63,741 nt of DNA from contig JAAGZL010000682.1 in the NCBI GenBank assembly GCA_024206335.1, positions 1 through 63,741 on the forward strand. Direction: 5' to 3'. Made by a program: the position numbers and the translations under genes. Within the stretch, counting starts at the first letter, position 1. Every line of letters begins with the position of its first letter. Source of the DNA: Gammaproteobacteria bacterium. Lineage in GTDB: Bacteria > Pseudomonadota > Gammaproteobacteria > Chromatiales > Chromatiaceae. Of the stretch, positions 9,131 through 20,739 are shown in pieces. The notes beneath the pieces were generated by a model, which had not been told where the DNA came from, did not search any database, and saw only the letters and a list, made by a program, of their open reading frames with translations.

Positions 9131-10276
9131 TTACTCCACTACCACCCAATCGCCACCCTTGATCTCCAGCATCTTAAAGGCATCCAGCCCCAGACCTAGA
9201 TGATCCTTGGCAGTGATATTAAACACTCCGCCGGTACCGATAAAGCCCTGGGTCTTCTCAATCTCATCCCGCACCTTGGCCTTGTCTGCTGAACCGGCAC
9301 GCTTGAGTGCCTCAACCGCAATCATCAAACCATCATAGGCATGACCACCAAAGGTGGAGACCGCACCATGCTTGGCCTCGAATGCAGACTTGTAGGAGAT
9401 CAATACCGGTTTTTGCTTCTCACCATCCGCCAGCTTATCTGCCACCAACAGGGCGGCGGCGGGCAGGCGTACACCCTCAGCCGCAACTCCGGCCAGGGCG
9501 ATATACTTCTTGGAGGCTACACCGTGTGACTGGTATAGGGGCAGTTTGATTCCAAGGTGATGTACATTCTTGGTAACAATGGCAGGGCCGGCACCAAAAC
9601 CGAAGTTGAGGATGGCCTGGGCATCGGTATCACGAATCTTGGTGAGCTGGGCCGTCATGTCGGTGTCTTTCTTGCCGTAGGATTCATCAGCAACAATCTT
9701 GATCCCATGAGTTGGTGCCAATTCCATGGTCTGAGCACGACCTGATTTGCCGAAACCACCATCACCGCTGATCAGGGCCAACTTGGTCAGACCACGCTTT
9801 TTCATGTCGGCAAATATCTTGGCTGCAGCCATGCGATCAGTGTGAGGCACCTTGAACACCCACTTCTTGACCGGGTCGATGATCTTCACCGAGCCTGCCA
9901 GAGAGATAAACGGAATCCGGTTTTTCTCCACAATGGGTATGGCCGCCATGGTAGTGCCCGAAGTGGAACCACCAACAATCAGGTCCACCCGATCCTTCTT
10001 CACCAGGCGCTTGGTAAAATTTACCGCCTCTTTGGCCTTGCCGCTGGTGTCATAATGGATCAGCTCCAACTGCTTACCGTTTACTCCCCCCTTGGCGTTT
10101 ATCTCCTGCACATACATCTGCAGCGTCTTCAGCTCCGGATCACCCAGAAAAGAGGCCGGTCCCGTTACAGCCAGAAAGCTACCGATCTTGATGGTATCTC
10201 CAGCCTGAACAAGGCCGGCTGCCAATGTCAGACAAAGGGCGCCCATAGAGGCGGTTATATTTTTTCTAATAGACAT
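9131..10276 (-). CDS. livK: Periplasmic amino-acid/aryl-acid binding protein, LivK family
   Basis: The solute receptor of the importer, about 381 aa. A Sec signal peptide (MSIRKNITASMGALCLTLAA, cleavage after VQA) is followed by IKIGSFLAVTGPASFLG, the typical start of a type I periplasmic binding protein, and by VDLIVGGSTSGTTMAAIPI. The start ATG at 10274-10276 has GGGGAG 7 bases upstream and places the signal peptide at the N-terminus; an in-frame extension of 32 residues has no signal-like features. It is the first gene of the operon, so its receptor pocket decides the substrate. LivK family members take branched-chain amino acids, amides or aromatic acids. The neighbours iorAB and paaK favour an aromatic ligand, as inference. 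Confidence 0.93.
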   Translation of the reverse strand: MSIRKNITASMGALCLTLAAGLVQAGDTIKIGSFLAVTGPASFLGDPELKTLQMYVQEINAKGGVNGKQLELIHYDTSGKAKEAVNFTKRLVKKDRVDLIVGGSTSGTTMAAIPIVEKNRIPFISLAGSVKIIDPVKKWVFKVPHTDRMAAAKIFADMKKRGLTKLALISGDGGFGKSGRAQTMELAPTHGIKIVADESYGKKDTDMTAQLTKIRDTDAQAILNFGFGAGPAIVTKNVHHLGIKLPLYQSHGVASKKYIALAGVAAEGVRLPAAALLVADKLADGEKQKPVLISYKSAFEAKHGAVSTFGGHAYDGLMIAVEALKRAGSADKAKVRDEIEKTQGFIGTGGVFNITAKDHLGLGLDAFKMLEIKGGDWVVVE

Positions 10277-10450
10277 AGGTATCTCCCCAAATAAACCGGC
10301 CCGGTGACGTCTAAGCACACCAAGCCAACACACCCAATGCCCCAAAGTCACTTCAATCCGCGGCACGGCCACTCAAAAACCCAATATATAGTATTGAATG
10401 ATTCAAATCAACACGCCTAACCTATTGAACTATATCACTAATTATTCAGC

Positions 10451-10485
10451 AAAAAAACCGGCTCCAGGATGTCTGGAACCGGCTT
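10451..10485 (-). terminator. Rho-independent terminator downstream of gltD
   Basis: A stem of ten positions with one mismatch (10458-10467 with 10473-10482, loop of 5) is followed on the minus strand by seven T residues (10451-10457). It stands 32 bases after the gltD stop and insulates the gltBD operon from the livK promoter region. Confidence 0.88.
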
Positions 10486-10516
10486 GATAAAAACTACTAA
10501 ACTGTAGTGTGCATAT

Positions 10517-11968
10517 CTACCTGGGCAGATCACTCTTACCCATCAGGTCCTCATCCACAGAACGGGCACACTGTCGCCCTTCGCGGATAGCCCACACCAC
10601 CAGTGACTGGCCGCGGCGCATATCACCAGCGGCAAACACCCCATCTACAGAGGTCTTGTACGCGCCAGCACCCTCGGTGCCGCCCTTTACATTACCACGA
10701 CCATCCAGGCTGATGCCAAGCTGGACCAACATGCCCTCATGTATCGGGTGCAGAAAGCCCATGGCCAGGGTTACCAGCTCAGCCTTGAGCTCAAACTCTG
10801 AACCCTCAACCTCTGTCATCTGCCAGTTTCCATCCTCATCCTGATTCCATTCCACCTGGGCACACACCACCCCGGTAAGCTTGCCGTCCTCGCCCACAAA
10901 GCGCTTGGTGGTAACAGACCACATGCGCTCACAACCCTCTTCATGGGAGGAGGAGGTGCGCAGCTTGTTGGGCCAGTTTGGCCAGGTCAGCTCCTTGTTC
11001 TCCTTTTCCGGAGGCTTGGGCAGGATCTCCAGCTGGGTTACGGAGAGGGCGCCATGACGAGTGGAGGTGCCGATGCAGTCAGAACCGGTATCACCGCCAC
11101 CAATAACCACCACGCTCTTGCCCTCGGCAGAGATAAACTTATCCTCCGGGATGTCATCCCCCTGTACCCGCCGGCTGTTGGTGCGCAGAAAATCCATGGC
11201 AAATTCCACACCTTCAAGCTCACGACCAGGTATCGGCAGGTCCCGTGGCTGTTCCGAGCCACCGCAAAGTGCAACTGCATCAAACTCATCCAACAGCTTA
11301 TCTGCCTGCAGATCTACGCCAATATGCGTATTGGGGCGAAACTCCACCCCCTCGGTGGTCATCTGACTCATGCGCCGATCGATTACCTTCTTATCCAGCT
11401 TGAAGTCCGGGATGCCATAACGCATCAAACCACCGATACGGTTGTTCTTTTCAAACAGCACCACGCTATGACCGGCACGGGCCAACTGTTGGGAGCAGGC
11501 CATCCCGGCTGGGCCGGAACCCACCACGGCAACCTTTTTTCCAGTCTTGTGTGCTGGGATTTCCGGTTTGATCCAACCCTCTGCCCAACCCCGCTCGATG
11601 ATGGAGTACTCGATGGTCTTGATGGTTACCGGCTCATCCTCCAGGTTCAGAGTGCAAGCCTCCTGACATGGGGACGGGCAGATGCGTCCGGTGAACTCAG
11701 GGAAGTTATTGGTACTGTGCAGGATCTCCAGTGCCCGTCTCCAATCCCCCTTGTAGACCAGGTCATTCCAGTCCGGGATGATGTTATCCACCGGGCAGGC
11801 GTTGTGACAGAAGGGTATGCCACAATCCATACAGCGGGCACCCTGCATATTCAGGACATCCTCGCTGAGGGGGATCATAAATTCCTGGTAGTTGTTAATC
11901 CGGTCTGCAACCGGCGCATAGACGCGATCCTGGCGTGGATACTCCATAAAACCTGTAGGCTTACCCAT
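10517..11968 (-). CDS. gltD: Glutamate synthase (NADPH) small subunit GltD
   Basis: The FAD and iron-sulfur subunit (483 aa) of glutamate synthase, which takes electrons from NADPH and delivers them to GltB. The N-terminal iron-sulfur cysteines are [15 protein letters not shown] and CPSPCQEAC. The FAD site is [18 protein letters not shown] and the nucleotide site is [14 protein letters not shown]-terminal [19 protein letters not shown] completes the FAD fold. Two bases separate it from gltB, so the two are one operon, as is usual. It is distinct from the two other GltD-like proteins in this window (42639-45572 and 47997-49928), which carry extra domains. Confidence 0.97.
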   Translation of the reverse strand: MGKPTGFMEYPRQDRVYAPVADRINNYQEFMIPLSEDVLNMQGARCMDCGIPFCHNACPVDNIIPDWNDLVYKGDWRRALEILHSTNNFPEFTGRICPSPCQEACTLNLEDEPVTIKTIEYSIIERGWAEGWIKPEIPAHKTGKKVAVVGSGPAGMACSQQLARAGHSVVLFEKNNRIGGLMRYGIPDFKLDKKVIDRRMSQMTTEGVEFRPNTHIGVDLQADKLLDEFDAVALCGGSEQPRDLPIPGRELEGVEFAMDFLRTNSRRVQGDDIPEDKFISAEGKSVVVIGGGDTGSDCIGTSTRHGALSVTQLEILPKPPEKENKELTWPNWPNKLRTSSSHEEGCERMWSVTTKRFVGEDGKLTGVVCAQVEWNQDEDGNWQMTEVEGSEFELKAELVTLAMGFLHPIHEGMLVQLGISLDGRGNVKGGTEGAGAYKTSVDGVFAAGDMRRGQSLVVWAIREGRQCARSVDEDLMGKSDLPR

Positions 11969-11970
11969 GA

Positions 11971-14900
11971 TTATTGCCCCCCCTTGGCCAGCGTGCTTGC
12001 CGCATCTTTCTCCGCCTGCATCTCAAGCAGGGCACGACGGTAGTCTACCGGCATAACCTTCACAAACTTGGGCAGATAGTCACTCCAGTTGTCCAGGATG
12101 TGCCTGGCCCTGGAACTGTCTGTGTAGTGCATATGTTTCTCCACCAACTGCTTCAACCTGATGGCGTCATAACGGGTCATATCCCGGCTGATATCCACCC
12201 GACCGTGGGTCTCCAGGTCTCCGCCCATATGCTCCATGGACTCAAGGGCCTCATCCTCAGCGGCAATCGGCTCCAACTCCACCATGGAGAGATTGCAGTG
12301 CTGCTCAAAGTTTCCATCCTCATCCAGGACATAGGCGATACCACCACTCATACCGGCGGCAAAGTTACGCCCGGTACTACCCAGCACTACGGTTACACCT
12401 CCGGTCATGTATTCGCAACCGTGGTCACCCACGCCCTCCACCACCGCAGTGGCTCCGGAGTTACGCACACAAAATCGCTCTCCTGCCACACCGCGGAAAA
12501 AACACTCTCCGCCGATGGCGCCGTAGAGTACGGTATTGCCAACGATAATATTCTCTTCCGGTACCAGATTGCTCTTGGCCGGCGGGTAGATTATCAGGCG
12601 TCCGCCGGACAATCCTTTACCCACATAATCGTTGCCTTCACCTGCCAGCTCCACCGTTACGCCCTTGGCCAGCCAGGCGCCAAAGCTCTGCCCCGCGGTG
12701 CCATTGGCCTTGATATGGATGGTGTCATCGGGAAGTCCGGCATAACCATAACGCCTGGCAACCTCGCCTGACAGCATGGCACCAAAGGTACGGTTGTAGT
12801 TGAATATGTTGGTCTCAATCTGCACCGACTCACCCTTCTCAAGGGCTGGTTGCGCCTGACTGATCATCTCGTGATCCAGGGCCTTGTCCAGACCATGGTC
12901 CTGCACCTCGCAGTTAGAGATCGCAACCTCAGGTCCAACCTCCGGTTTGTGCAACAGACGAGAGTAGTCCAGGCCACGGGCCTTCCAGTGATTGATCGCC
13001 TTGCGCATCTCCAGCTTGTCACGCTGACCGATCATTTCATCGAAGGTGCGGAAACCAAGTTTAGACATGAGCTGGCGCACCTCCTCTGCTATGAAGAAGA
13101 AGAAGTTCACCACATGTTCCGGCTTGCCGGTGAAACGCTTACGCAGTTCCGGATCCTGGGTGGCCACACCCACCGGACAGGTGTTGAGGTGACACTTACG
13201 CATCATGAGACAACCCTCAACAATCAATGGCGCGGTAGCAAAACCCAATTCATCCGCACCCAGCAGGGCGGCAATAACCACATCACGACCGGTACGCATG
13301 CCGCCATCCGCCTGCACCGCAATACGGCCACGCAGACGGTTCATCACCAGGGTCTGATGGGTCTCGGCCAGCCCGATCTCCCAGGGGGAGCCGGCGTGCT
13401 TGATGGAGGTGAGAGGCGAGGCCCCGGTACCACCGTCAAAACCAGAGATGGTTACATGATCGGCATGGGCCTTGGATACACCCGCCGCAACCGTTCCCAC
13501 ACCCACCTCGGATACCAACTTTACCGAGATACGCGCCTTCGGATTGACATTTTTCAGGTCATGGATCAGCTGCGCCAGATCCTCAATGGAGTAGATGTCA
13601 TGATGCGGTGGTGGTGAGATCAGGCCAACACCAGGGGTAGAGTGACGCACCCGTGCAATCTGGGCATTCACCTTGTGACCCGGTAACTGACCGCCCTCTC
13701 CGGGCTTGGCGCCCTGGGCCATCTTGATCTGGATATCATCGGCATTCACCAGATACTCCACGGTAACGCCGAAACGTCCCGAGGCCACCTGCTTGATGGC
13801 CGAACGCATCGGGTTGCTGGAACCATCTTCCAGTGGTTCAAACCTCTCCGGCTCTTCACCACCTTCACCGGTGTTGGATTTGCCGCCAATCCGGTTCATG
13901 GCAACCGCCAGGGTAGAGTGGGCCTCCATGGAGATTGAACCAAATGACATGGCGCCGGTAGCAAAGCGTTTAACGATCTCTTTCGCCGGCTCCACTTCGT
14001 CCAGTGGCACCGGTTCTTTGGCCCACTTGAACTCAAACAGACCCCGCAGAGTCAACAGTTTTTCACTCTGCTCGTTGATGATGCGCGAATACTCTGCGAA
14101 GGTCTTGGCATCGTTGGCGCGGGTCGCATGCTGTAGTTTTGATATGGTATCCGCGGTCCAGACATGCTCTTCACCACGTATCCGGTAGGCGTAGTCGCCG
14201 CCCACATCCAGGGCATCCTGATAGATGGGGGAGGAGCCGAACGCGGTACGGTGCCAACGCACCGCCTCTTCTGCCAACTCCGCTAAGCCAACGCCCTCAA
14301 TGGTGCTGGAGGTGCCGGTAAAATACCGATCCACCAACTCAGTGGAGAGACCAACTGCATCAAAGATCTGGGCGCCGCAATAGGACTGATAGGTAGAGAT
14401 GCCCATCTTCGACATCACCTTCAGTAGGCCTTTACCAACCGCCTTCTTGTAGCGTAGCAACACCTCTTCTTCACTCACCTCTTCCGGCAGCTTATGTCTC
14501 AGCTTGGCAATGGTGTCCAGCGCCACATACGGGTTGATGGCCTCAGCACCATAACCTGCCAGCACGGCAAAGTGATGCACCTCACGCGCGGCTCCGGTCT
14601 CAACCACCAGACCGGATGAGGTACGCAAGCCGGTACGCACCAGATGGTGATGCACGGCGGCGGTGGCCAGGAGTACTGGAATGGCAATGTGATCCGCGTC
14701 CATACAACGGTCGGACAGAATCAGGATATTGTATCCCTCCCGCACTGCCTTCTCGGCGGTATCACACAGGCGATGCAGGGCCGGCTCCATGCCTGCTGCA
14801 CCACGGTCGGCCGGGTAACAGATATCTGCAGTAAAGGTGCGGAAGGCCCCTTTGGTCAGGGCATCGATATAACGCACCCGCGCCAGACTGGTATTGGTAA

Positions 14901-16605
14901 TCAGTGGATTGGTAACCTCCAGCCGCTTCTGGGCTGAGGTCTGATCCAGTTCCAGCAGATTTGGACGTGGTCCAATCTGCGACACCAGGGACATCACCAA
15001 CTCTTCCCGAATCGGGTCGATCGGTGGATTGGTAACCTGGGCAAAGGTCTGCTTGAAGTAGTTAAACAGCGGCTTGGGCTTATCGGACAGAACCGCCACC
15101 GGGCTGTCGGAACCCATGGAGCCGGTCGCCTCCTGGCCGGATGCGGCCATGGGCAGCATGAGAAATTTGATATCTTCCTGGGTATAACCAAAGGCCTGCT
15201 GTCTCTGCAACAGGGTCTGGTCATCCGGGGCCATGGGCGACACGGTGACCGGCAGATCCCGTACCATAATCTGGGTCTCGTCCAGCCACTGCTGGTAGGG
15301 ACGTTTGGCCGAGAGTTCCGCCTTGATCTCAGCATCATCGATGATGCGTCCCTTCTCCATATCGATGAGCAGCATCTTGCCCGGCTGCAGACGCCACTTC
15401 TTGACGATCTTCTCTTCGGGAATCCCCAGGACTCCCATCTCGGACGCCATTACCACCAGGTTGTCATCGGTGATCAGGTACCGGGCCGGACGCAGGCCGT
15501 TACGGTCCAGGGTGGCGCCGATCTGGCGGCCATCGGTAAAGGCCACTGCGGCAGGGCCATCCCACGGCTCCATCAGGGCGGAGTGATATTCATAGAAGGC
15601 GCGTCTGGCCGGATCCATCAACGGGTTGTCGTGCCAAGCCTCGGGAATTAGCAACATCATGGCGTGGGCCAGGGAGTAACCGCCCTGCACCAACAGCTCC
15701 AGCGCATTATCAAAACAGGCCGAGTCCGACTGCCCTTCTGGGATCAGGGGCCACACCTTGTCCAAGTCGTCCCCCATCACCTCGGAGAACATGGAGTGTC
15801 GGCGGGCCGCCATCCAGTTTACGTTGCCACGCATGGTGTTGATCTCGCCGTTATGGGCAATCATGCGGAACGGCTGGGCCAGATCCCAGGTGGGGAAGGT
15901 GTTGGTGGAGAAGCGCTGATGCACCAGCGCCAGCGCGCTCACCACTCTTTCATCGTTTAGATCGCCGTAGAACACCCCGACCTGGTTGGCCAGAAGCATG
16001 CCCTTATACAGCAGCACTCGGGAAGACATGGAGACGATGTAGAAGCTATTGCACCCACTGCCACACTCACGCACCTCATTCTCAATCTGCTTGCGGATTA
16101 CAAACAGTTTGCGCTCAAAGGAGTCCTGATCGCTGCAGTTGGAGCCGCAGCCGATAAATATCTGTCGCACCACGGGCTCACACGCCTTGACCGTCTCACC
16201 CAGACCTTCACTACTGACCGGCACATCACGCCAGCCAAGAAACTTCTGGCCCTCGGCTGCGATGTAGTAGGCAACCTTCTCTTCACACTGTTTGCGGGCA
16301 GACTCACCCTGCGGCAGAAATACCATGCCAACGCCATACTCACCCACTGCTGGCAGGTCAAAACTGGTCTCAGCGCGCAAGAACTCGTCTGGAATCTGCA
16401 TCAACAATCCAGCGCCATCTCCGGCCAACGGATCGGCACCCACAGCGCCACGATGGGTGAGATTTTTAAGAATCTCTAACCCCTGCTTTACAATCTTATG
16501 ACTTTTCTGTCCTTTAATGTCCGCTATAAAGCCGACTCCGCAAGCATCATGCTCATTCTTTGGATCATATAATCCTTGCTTGGTTGGTAAAGCCCCTGGG
16601 GTCAT
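11971..16605 (-). CDS. gltB: Glutamate synthase (NADPH) large subunit GltB
   Basis: The catalytic subunit (about 1544 aa) that converts glutamine plus 2-oxoglutarate to two glutamates. The N-terminal Ntn amidotransferase nucleophile is the Cys in HDACGVGF, at residue 22 from the chosen start, implying removal of a 21-residue propeptide. The FMN barrel contains [16 protein letters not shown] and [17 protein letters not shown]. The 3Fe-4S cysteines are in [13 protein letters not shown], and the C-terminal domain is a glycine-rich beta-helix. I chose ATG at 16603-16605 because AGG lies 6 bases upstream; an in-frame ATG at 16617 would add four residues. It forms an operon with gltD. It consumes 2-oxoglutarate, a product of the carbon cycle encoded further on. 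Confidence 0.96.
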   Translation of the reverse strand: MTPGALPTKQGLYDPKNEHDACGVGFIADIKGQKSHKIVKQGLEILKNLTHRGAVGADPLAGDGAGLLMQIPDEFLRAETSFDLPAVGEYGVGMVFLPQGESARKQCEEKVAYYIAAEGQKFLGWRDVPVSSEGLGETVKACEPVVRQIFIGCGSNCSDQDSFERKLFVIRKQIENEVRECGSGCNSFYIVSMSSRVLLYKGMLLANQVGVFYGDLNDERVVSALALVHQRFSTNTFPTWDLAQPFRMIAHNGEINTMRGNVNWMAARRHSMFSEVMGDDLDKVWPLIPEGQSDSACFDNALELLVQGGYSLAHAMMLLIPEAWHDNPLMDPARRAFYEYHSALMEPWDGPAAVAFTDGRQIGATLDRNGLRPARYLITDDNLVVMASEMGVLGIPEEKIVKKWRLQPGKMLLIDMEKGRIIDDAEIKAELSAKRPYQQWLDETQIMVRDLPVTVSPMAPDDQTLLQRQQAFGYTQEDIKFLMLPMAASGQEATGSMGSDSPVAVLSDKPKPLFNYFKQTFAQVTNPPIDPIREELVMSLVSQIGPRPNLLELDQTSAQKRLEVTNPLITNTSLARVRYIDALTKGAFRTFTADICYPADRGAAGMEPALHRLCDTAEKAVREGYNILILSDRCMDADHIAIPVLLATAAVHHHLVRTGLRTSSGLVVETGAAREVHHFAVLAGYGAEAINPYVALDTIAKLRHKLPEEVSEEEVLLRYKKAVGKGLLKVMSKMGISTYQSYCGAQIFDAVGLSTELVDRYFTGTSSTIEGVGLAELAEEAVRWHRTAFGSSPIYQDALDVGGDYAYRIRGEEHVWTADTISKLQHATRANDAKTFAEYSRIINEQSEKLLTLRGLFEFKWAKEPVPLDEVEPAKEIVKRFATGAMSFGSISMEAHSTLAVAMNRIGGKSNTGEGGEEPERFEPLEDGSSNPMRSAIKQVASGRFGVTVEYLVNADDIQIKMAQGAKPGEGGQLPGHKVNAQIARVRHSTPGVGLISPPPHHDIYSIEDLAQLIHDLKNVNPKARISVKLVSEVGVGTVAAGVSKAHADHVTISGFDGGTGASPLTSIKHAGSPWEIGLAETHQTLVMNRLRGRIAVQADGGMRTGRDVVIAALLGADELGFATAPLIVEGCLMMRKCHLNTCPVGVATQDPELRKRFTGKPEHVVNFFFFIAEEVRQLMSKLGFRTFDEMIGQRDKLEMRKAINHWKARGLDYSRLLHKPEVGPEVAISNCEVQDHGLDKALDHEMISQAQPALEKGESVQIETNIFNYNRTFGAMLSGEVARRYGYAGLPDDTIHIKANGTAGQSFGAWLAKGVTVELAGEGNDYVGKGLSGGRLIIYPPAKSNLVPEENIIVGNTVLYGAIGGECFFRGVAGERFCVRNSGATAVVEGVGDHGCEYMTGGVTVVLGSTGRNFAAGMSGGIAYVLDEDGNFEQHCNLSMVELEPIAAEDEALESMEHMGGDLETHGRVDISRDMTRYDAIRLKQLVEKHMHYTDSSRARHILDNWSDYLPKFVKVMPVDYRRALLEMQAEKDAASTLAKGGQ

Positions 16606-16823
16606 CGCAAACCTCATCTTTAACTTGGCCAGACATCATCAACCGGATGCCGGCATAATTTAAATACAATATGCGCCCGATGCCGTATAGCACAGGCACA
16701 AAAACCAATATCGTCCGAAACGGGTCCAATCGGTCAAACAGAACAGCGTAGGATAATAGAATCGGGCTCTTTAGGCTAGCATCATGGGATTTTTCCACAA
16801 CTACCGCACAGATTTTGTACCTT

Positions 16824-18854
16824 CTATCTAGCCCTTATCTCTTTTTGTACTGAGCCTATCGTTCGCAGCCAAACACCCGATTTACGAAGACTTTCAGGCA
16901 ACTCATCCTTGGCCTGGGTCGCCATTTTTCTATCCGAAAAAAGCTCAAAGAGTACCGGGAACCACGGCTTACCATTGCGTTTTGTACGATAATAAGCAAC
17001 CCGACCGGCAACAGAGTGGCGGCGAAGAAAGGAGCTTATTCCCTGCTCTGCCTGCAAACCTACCAACTGGATGGTGTAGCTGGATGGCCTCTGCTTCAAA
17101 AGCCAGTCTTCCCGCAACGGCACAGACAAACCATTTTTTTGCACCTTCCTTGGCAGCCTTCTATCACCGGCCACAAGGCTGCTCCCAGTTCTTATTTCCT
17201 GTTTTTGCGTCAACTTAACTGCGGGCACCTCTTTTTCAACCAGGAGGGTCGACCTCTCCTCAACAGGCGCAGCAGCTCTGGCTTGGACACCGGCTCTCCC
17301 ATCACTCCGAACAACCGGGCTCTTGACCCCAGCCTCACCCTTGACGGCCAGCGTCTCTACCTTTGTTCTGGCCGGCTTTGTATCTGTCTTAATCGACACA
17401 GCAGGCTTCTCAACCTTGGGAGTTACAGGCTTTGCCTGGGGTTTCACATCAGGCACTTTTGCTTTCGACTGCTCAGAAACCACCACTACCTCATCTGTAG
17501 CAACCTCTGGCATCTTAGTTTTTGGTTCAGGCTTTGCCACCGACGGCGTTGCCGTCGAAGCACTCTGATCCGAGGGTGGCGCCGCCACCTTGGCCGCAGT
17601 GCTATCCTCTTGTCCTACTGTCACCGCCTGTTCAGGTTCCATCTCTTTCTGCTCAACCATATCAGGCTCCGGGACTTCAGCCAGCTTTGGTGCAGCAACT
17701 GTCTCTGCCGTCAACTCAGTTTTAACTTGGGCTTGGGCAGGCTCATCATGGATCAGCTGTTTACCAATGCCTAGTTCTGCTACCAGCGGGGCCTGATCTG
17801 CATCAGCAACTGATGCCGTCTTCCCCGGCGGCTCTACACCCGGAGCCATATCGGCTGCACTAGTAGGGTGATGAGAGGTCAACCTGGCTCCAACTTCCAC
17901 CTCAGGCTCTGACCCAGATTCAGCTGTTGGGCTAGGCAGTGCCAGTGGCTGTGTAGTGCCTGCAGGCACCGGCTCACTCTGACCCGGTTCAGGCGCTCCA
18001 TCTGAACTGGCAAACATGGAATTGATACTGTCCTGATAGATCAGACCCAACAACACCACAAGCAGAGCAATGCCCCCACCAATAGCTGCTCTGGTGGGAA
18101 CATACTCACGAATATCAAAGGTTTTTTCCCTCACTTCCGTTGAACCCGTCAGCTCTATAGCCCGCCGTTTAATATGGCCCGGCATGCCTTTGGTTTCCCT
18201 AAATATTTTTTCTGCCTGGACCAAGGATAGAGGGATTGATTCATTGGCCGCCAGCAAGTGTTCCAAAAAATGTACGGTCTGCTCCCTGGTGAATAACGGC
18301 ATATCCAGCAGTTGCAGCAACTGTAGGTTCATCACCTTAAGCTGCGGAGTCTTCAGCAGGTTATCAATTTCAGGCTGGGCAAAAAGCAGTATCTGGGCCA
18401 GCGGGTTATCATTTGCCCCCTGTTGGTGTAGCCGCAATAGGGTAACGATGCTGTCTTCTGGTAACAGGTGTGCATCATCAACAACAATCACCGGAAGGAA
18501 CCCATCCTGCCGCAGGTGATCAAAATGCAGAGCCAAACTCTCCAGCAATCCCTCAGCCGCATCATTCAGGCCAAACGTGCGCGCCAATTTTGCCAATAAT
18601 GCCTCTGGCTGCAACATCACATCGGCTATAATTTCAACAGGCACCCAGTTCTGTGGCGCCAGATCCAGCAAACGCCCTATAAAGGCACTCTTGCCAATAC
18701 CTTCCACACCTCTGACCAGTGGAATCAGATTACTATTTTCTGTCAGATGCCGTAACAAATCGGCACGCTGAGCTAGATCCGGGCTAGAAAAATAGGCCTC
18801 GGGTATTTGGAACCCTTTTGCCTGTGGTATTTTGGCTGGTTCACTCAGAGACAT
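16824..18854 (-). CDS. damX: DamX-like AAA / SPOR-domain membrane protein
   Basis: A 676-residue protein with an N-terminal ATPase-like domain (about 1-230; Walker A in GVEGIGKSAFIG, Walker B in VIVVDDAH). One membrane span follows (about 260-278, GGGIALLVVLLGLIY). A long, low-complexity Pro/Ala/Lys/Glu-rich periplasmic linker runs from about 285 to 580. The C-terminus is a SPOR domain (about 595-670, SYTIQLVGLQAEQG) that in this family binds denuded septal peptidoglycan. It follows aroB by 16 bases, the position damX holds in the aroK-aroB-damX cluster. The usual dam methylase gene does not follow. Its role is likely in cell division, by homology. The linker is compositionally biased and would vary between strains. 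Confidence 0.87.
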   Translation of the reverse strand: MSLSEPAKIPQAKGFQIPEAYFSSPDLAQRADLLRHLTENSNLIPLVRGVEGIGKSAFIGRLLDLAPQNWVPVEIIADVMLQPEALLAKLARTFGLNDAAEGLLESLALHFDHLRQDGFLPVIVVDDAHLLPEDSIVTLLRLHQQGANDNPLAQILLFAQPEIDNLLKTPQLKVMNLQLLQLLDMPLFTREQTVHFLEHLLAANESIPLSLVQAEKIFRETKGMPGHIKRRAIELTGSTEVREKTFDIREYVPTRAAIGGGIALLVVLLGLIYQDSINSMFASSDGAPEPGQSEPVPAGTTQPLALPSPTAESGSEPEVEVGARLTSHHPTSAADMAPGVEPPGKTASVADADQAPLVAELGIGKQLIHDEPAQAQVKTELTAETVAAPKLAEVPEPDMVEQKEMEPEQAVTVGQEDSTAAKVAAPPSDQSASTATPSVAKPEPKTKMPEVATDEVVVVSEQSKAKVPDVKPQAKPVTPKVEKPAVSIKTDTKPARTKVETLAVKGEAGVKSPVVRSDGRAGVQARAAAPVEERSTLLVEKEVPAVKLTQKQEIRTGSSLVAGDRRLPRKVQKNGLSVPLREDWLLKQRPSSYTIQLVGLQAEQGISSFLRRHSVAGRVAYYRTKRNGKPWFPVLFELFSDRKMATQAKDELPESLRKSGVWLRTIGSVQKEIRAR

Positions 18855-18870
18855 ATCTATCGGCCCCTAT

Positions 18871-19956
18871 TCAATAAGAGTTCAGAGTATTGCGTAACTG
18901 GCCCAAATCAAACCTGTCCGTAACCACGGATTTCCCTATTCCCTGCAGCAAAACCAACCTGAGCCGCCCATCCAGCACCTTTTTATCCACCGCCATCAGC
19001 TCCATGATTTTTTCTGCCTGCAGCGCCCCAGGCGGCTTTGTCGGTAGCTGCGATCTATCTACCAGATCAATAATACGACGCTCATCTTTACTATTCATCC
19101 AGCCTTGCACCACTGAAAATCTGGCCGCCATACAGATCCCTGCCGCCACGGCCTCACCATGCAACCACTCGCCATATCCCATGCCAGTCTCAATGGCGTG
19201 GCCAAAAGTATGACCAAGATTCAATAGTGCACGCTGCCCAACCTCAAGTTCATCCGCCGCCACAACATTTGCCTTATCAATACATGAACGCTCAATGGCA
19301 AAGGCCAAAGCCTCAGGGTCACGTGCCAGCAAGAGGCTGATATTATCCTCCAGCCAAGCAAAGAACTCCGGATCATTAATAAGGCCATATTTGATCACTT
19401 CAGCGACACCGGCAGACAGCTGCCTATCATCCAGCGTATTCAGGGTTTCGGTATCAGCAATGACACATAGGGGTTGATGAAAGGCCCCGATCATGTTCTT
19501 ACCCAATGGGTGGTTAACTCCGGTCTTCCCCCCCACTGATGAATCCACCTGGGCCAGGAGCGTGGTGGGCACCTGGATAAAATTGATGCCCCGTTGGTAG
19601 CTGGCGGCGGCAAACCCGGCCATGTCGCCCACCACCCCACCCCCTAGCGCAACGATGGTGCACTGGCGACTGAATCTATGGCGTAACAGGGCATCAAATA
19701 CACCCTGCCACACCTCCAGGGTCTTGAATTTCTCACCATCCGGCAGCACAACTGCCTCGCACTGAAATCCCGATAGGGCGGTGGTAACACGTTCAAGATA
19801 GAGCGGCGCCACCACCTCATTGCTAACCACCAGCACCTGGCGGCCACAAATATGCCTGGTGTAGAGTTCAGGATCATCCAGGAGCCCGGCCCCAATATGG
19901 ATCGGATAGGAGCGATCACCCAAATCCACTTCTACGGTTTTAGTTATTCTCTGCAT
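18871..19956 (-). CDS. aroB: 3-dehydroquinate synthase AroB
   Basis: The second enzyme of the shikimate pathway (361 aa). It is NAD- and metal-dependent and cyclises DAHP to 3-dehydroquinate. Motifs include [32 protein letters not shown] for nucleotide binding, and the metal-site region [32 protein letters not shown] is also diagnostic. It starts 9 bases after aroK and continues into the damX-like gene, forming the conserved aroKB-damX operon. Confidence 0.97.
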   Translation of the reverse strand: MQRITKTVEVDLGDRSYPIHIGAGLLDDPELYTRHICGRQVLVVSNEVVAPLYLERVTTALSGFQCEAVVLPDGEKFKTLEVWQGVFDALLRHRFSRQCTIVALGGGVVGDMAGFAAASYQRGINFIQVPTTLLAQVDSSVGGKTGVNHPLGKNMIGAFHQPLCVIADTETLNTLDDRQLSAGVAEVIKYGLINDPEFFAWLEDNISLLLARDPEALAFAIERSCIDKANVVAADELEVGQRALLNLGHTFGHAIETGMGYGEWLHGEAVAAGICMAARFSVVQGWMNSKDERRIIDLVDRSQLPTKPPGALQAEKIMELMAVDKKVLDGRLRLVLLQGIGKSVVTDRFDLGQLRNTLNSY

Positions 19957-19965
19957 ACCGGTTAT

Positions 19966-20490
19966 TTAATCCAGCTCATTGAGTCGTTTCACTATCTCTC
20001 TGGCAACAACACCAGCACTCCGTTTCTCGGTTGAAACCACAAGATCTGCAATCTCAAGATAGAGCGGCTCTCGCTCATCCATCAGATCTCGCAACCGGTT
20101 CATCGGGTCTTCTGTCTGCAGCAGGGGACGGCTATGTCCCTGTTTGGTCCGTCTGTACTGCTGCTCTGGCGAGCACAAAAGATAGACCACCACACCACGT
20201 CCAGCAAGACTACGGCGATTATCTGGATCCAGGACTACACCACCTCCAGTTGCCAATACCAAGCCGCTGACCTGGGTCAGCGCCTCAACCACGGCCCTTT
20301 CTCTGCGCCTGAATCCTTCTTCGCCCTCAAAATCAAACACTGTGGGGATATCCACACCGGTCCGACGCTGGATCTCATGATCGGTATCTTCAAACTCCAT
20401 CCGTAAGATAGCCGCTAACTGTCGCCCGACAGTGCTCTTACCAACCCCCATGGGACCTATCAAAAAGATATTTTTAGGATTCTGCATCAT
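19966..20490 (-). CDS. aroK: Shikimate kinase AroK
   Basis: A cytosolic kinase (174 aa) that phosphorylates shikimate at the 3-OH. The P-loop is GPMGVGKSTVGRQLA, the substrate site follows in FEDTDHEIQRRTGVDIP, and GGGVVLDPDNR and the lid arginine segment (YRRTKQGHSRPLL) are present. Two consecutive ATG codons open the reading frame, and there is no strong ribosome site to separate them. The gene is preceded by about 250 bases that separate it from pilQ. Confidence 0.96.
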   Translation of the reverse strand: MMQNPKNIFLIGPMGVGKSTVGRQLAAILRMEFEDTDHEIQRRTGVDIPTVFDFEGEEGFRRRERAVVEALTQVSGLVLATGGGVVLDPDNRRSLAGRGVVVYLLCSPEQQYRRTKQGHSRPLLQTEDPMNRLRDLMDEREPLYLEIADLVVSTEKRSAGVVAREIVKRLNELD

Positions 20491-20670
20491 TTATACAATG
20501 GCGTATCAATTTAAACTTTTCAGCAACTAATTATGGGCAGATCAAGCTAACAATTGACTCTCAATTGTGCCACAAAAGGCACATCTCCCTTTGAATGTGG
20601 TGCGTCTTAGTACGAAAAATTGAAGTGTTTTCAGGCTAGCACCACTCTAGCCACCATTGTCACAAAACAC

Positions 20671-20701
20671 AAAGGGGCGTGCCAGCAGACACACCCCCTT
20701 G
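20671..20701 (-). terminator. Possible terminator downstream of pilQ
   Basis: An imperfect hairpin (AAGGGG and GTG pairing with CAC and CCCCTT, one bulge, ten-base loop) lies about 40 bases beyond the pilQ stop. On the minus strand it is followed by a moderately T-rich stretch but no long T run. Confidence 0.5.
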
Positions 20702-20739
20702 GTTAACCATCAAATGCTGGCTAATAGAAATGGCTGCGA

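Noticed and set aside
10943-12043. 366-codon plus-strand frame opposite gltD
   Set aside because: Antisense to a complete gltD with all expected motifs; no ribosome site and no recognisable domain.
16606-16798. Small minus-strand frame upstream of gltB with a hydrophobic middle
   Set aside because: It overlaps the gltB N-terminus in another frame, has no ribosome site and shows no conserved pattern; the region is more likely the gltB leader.
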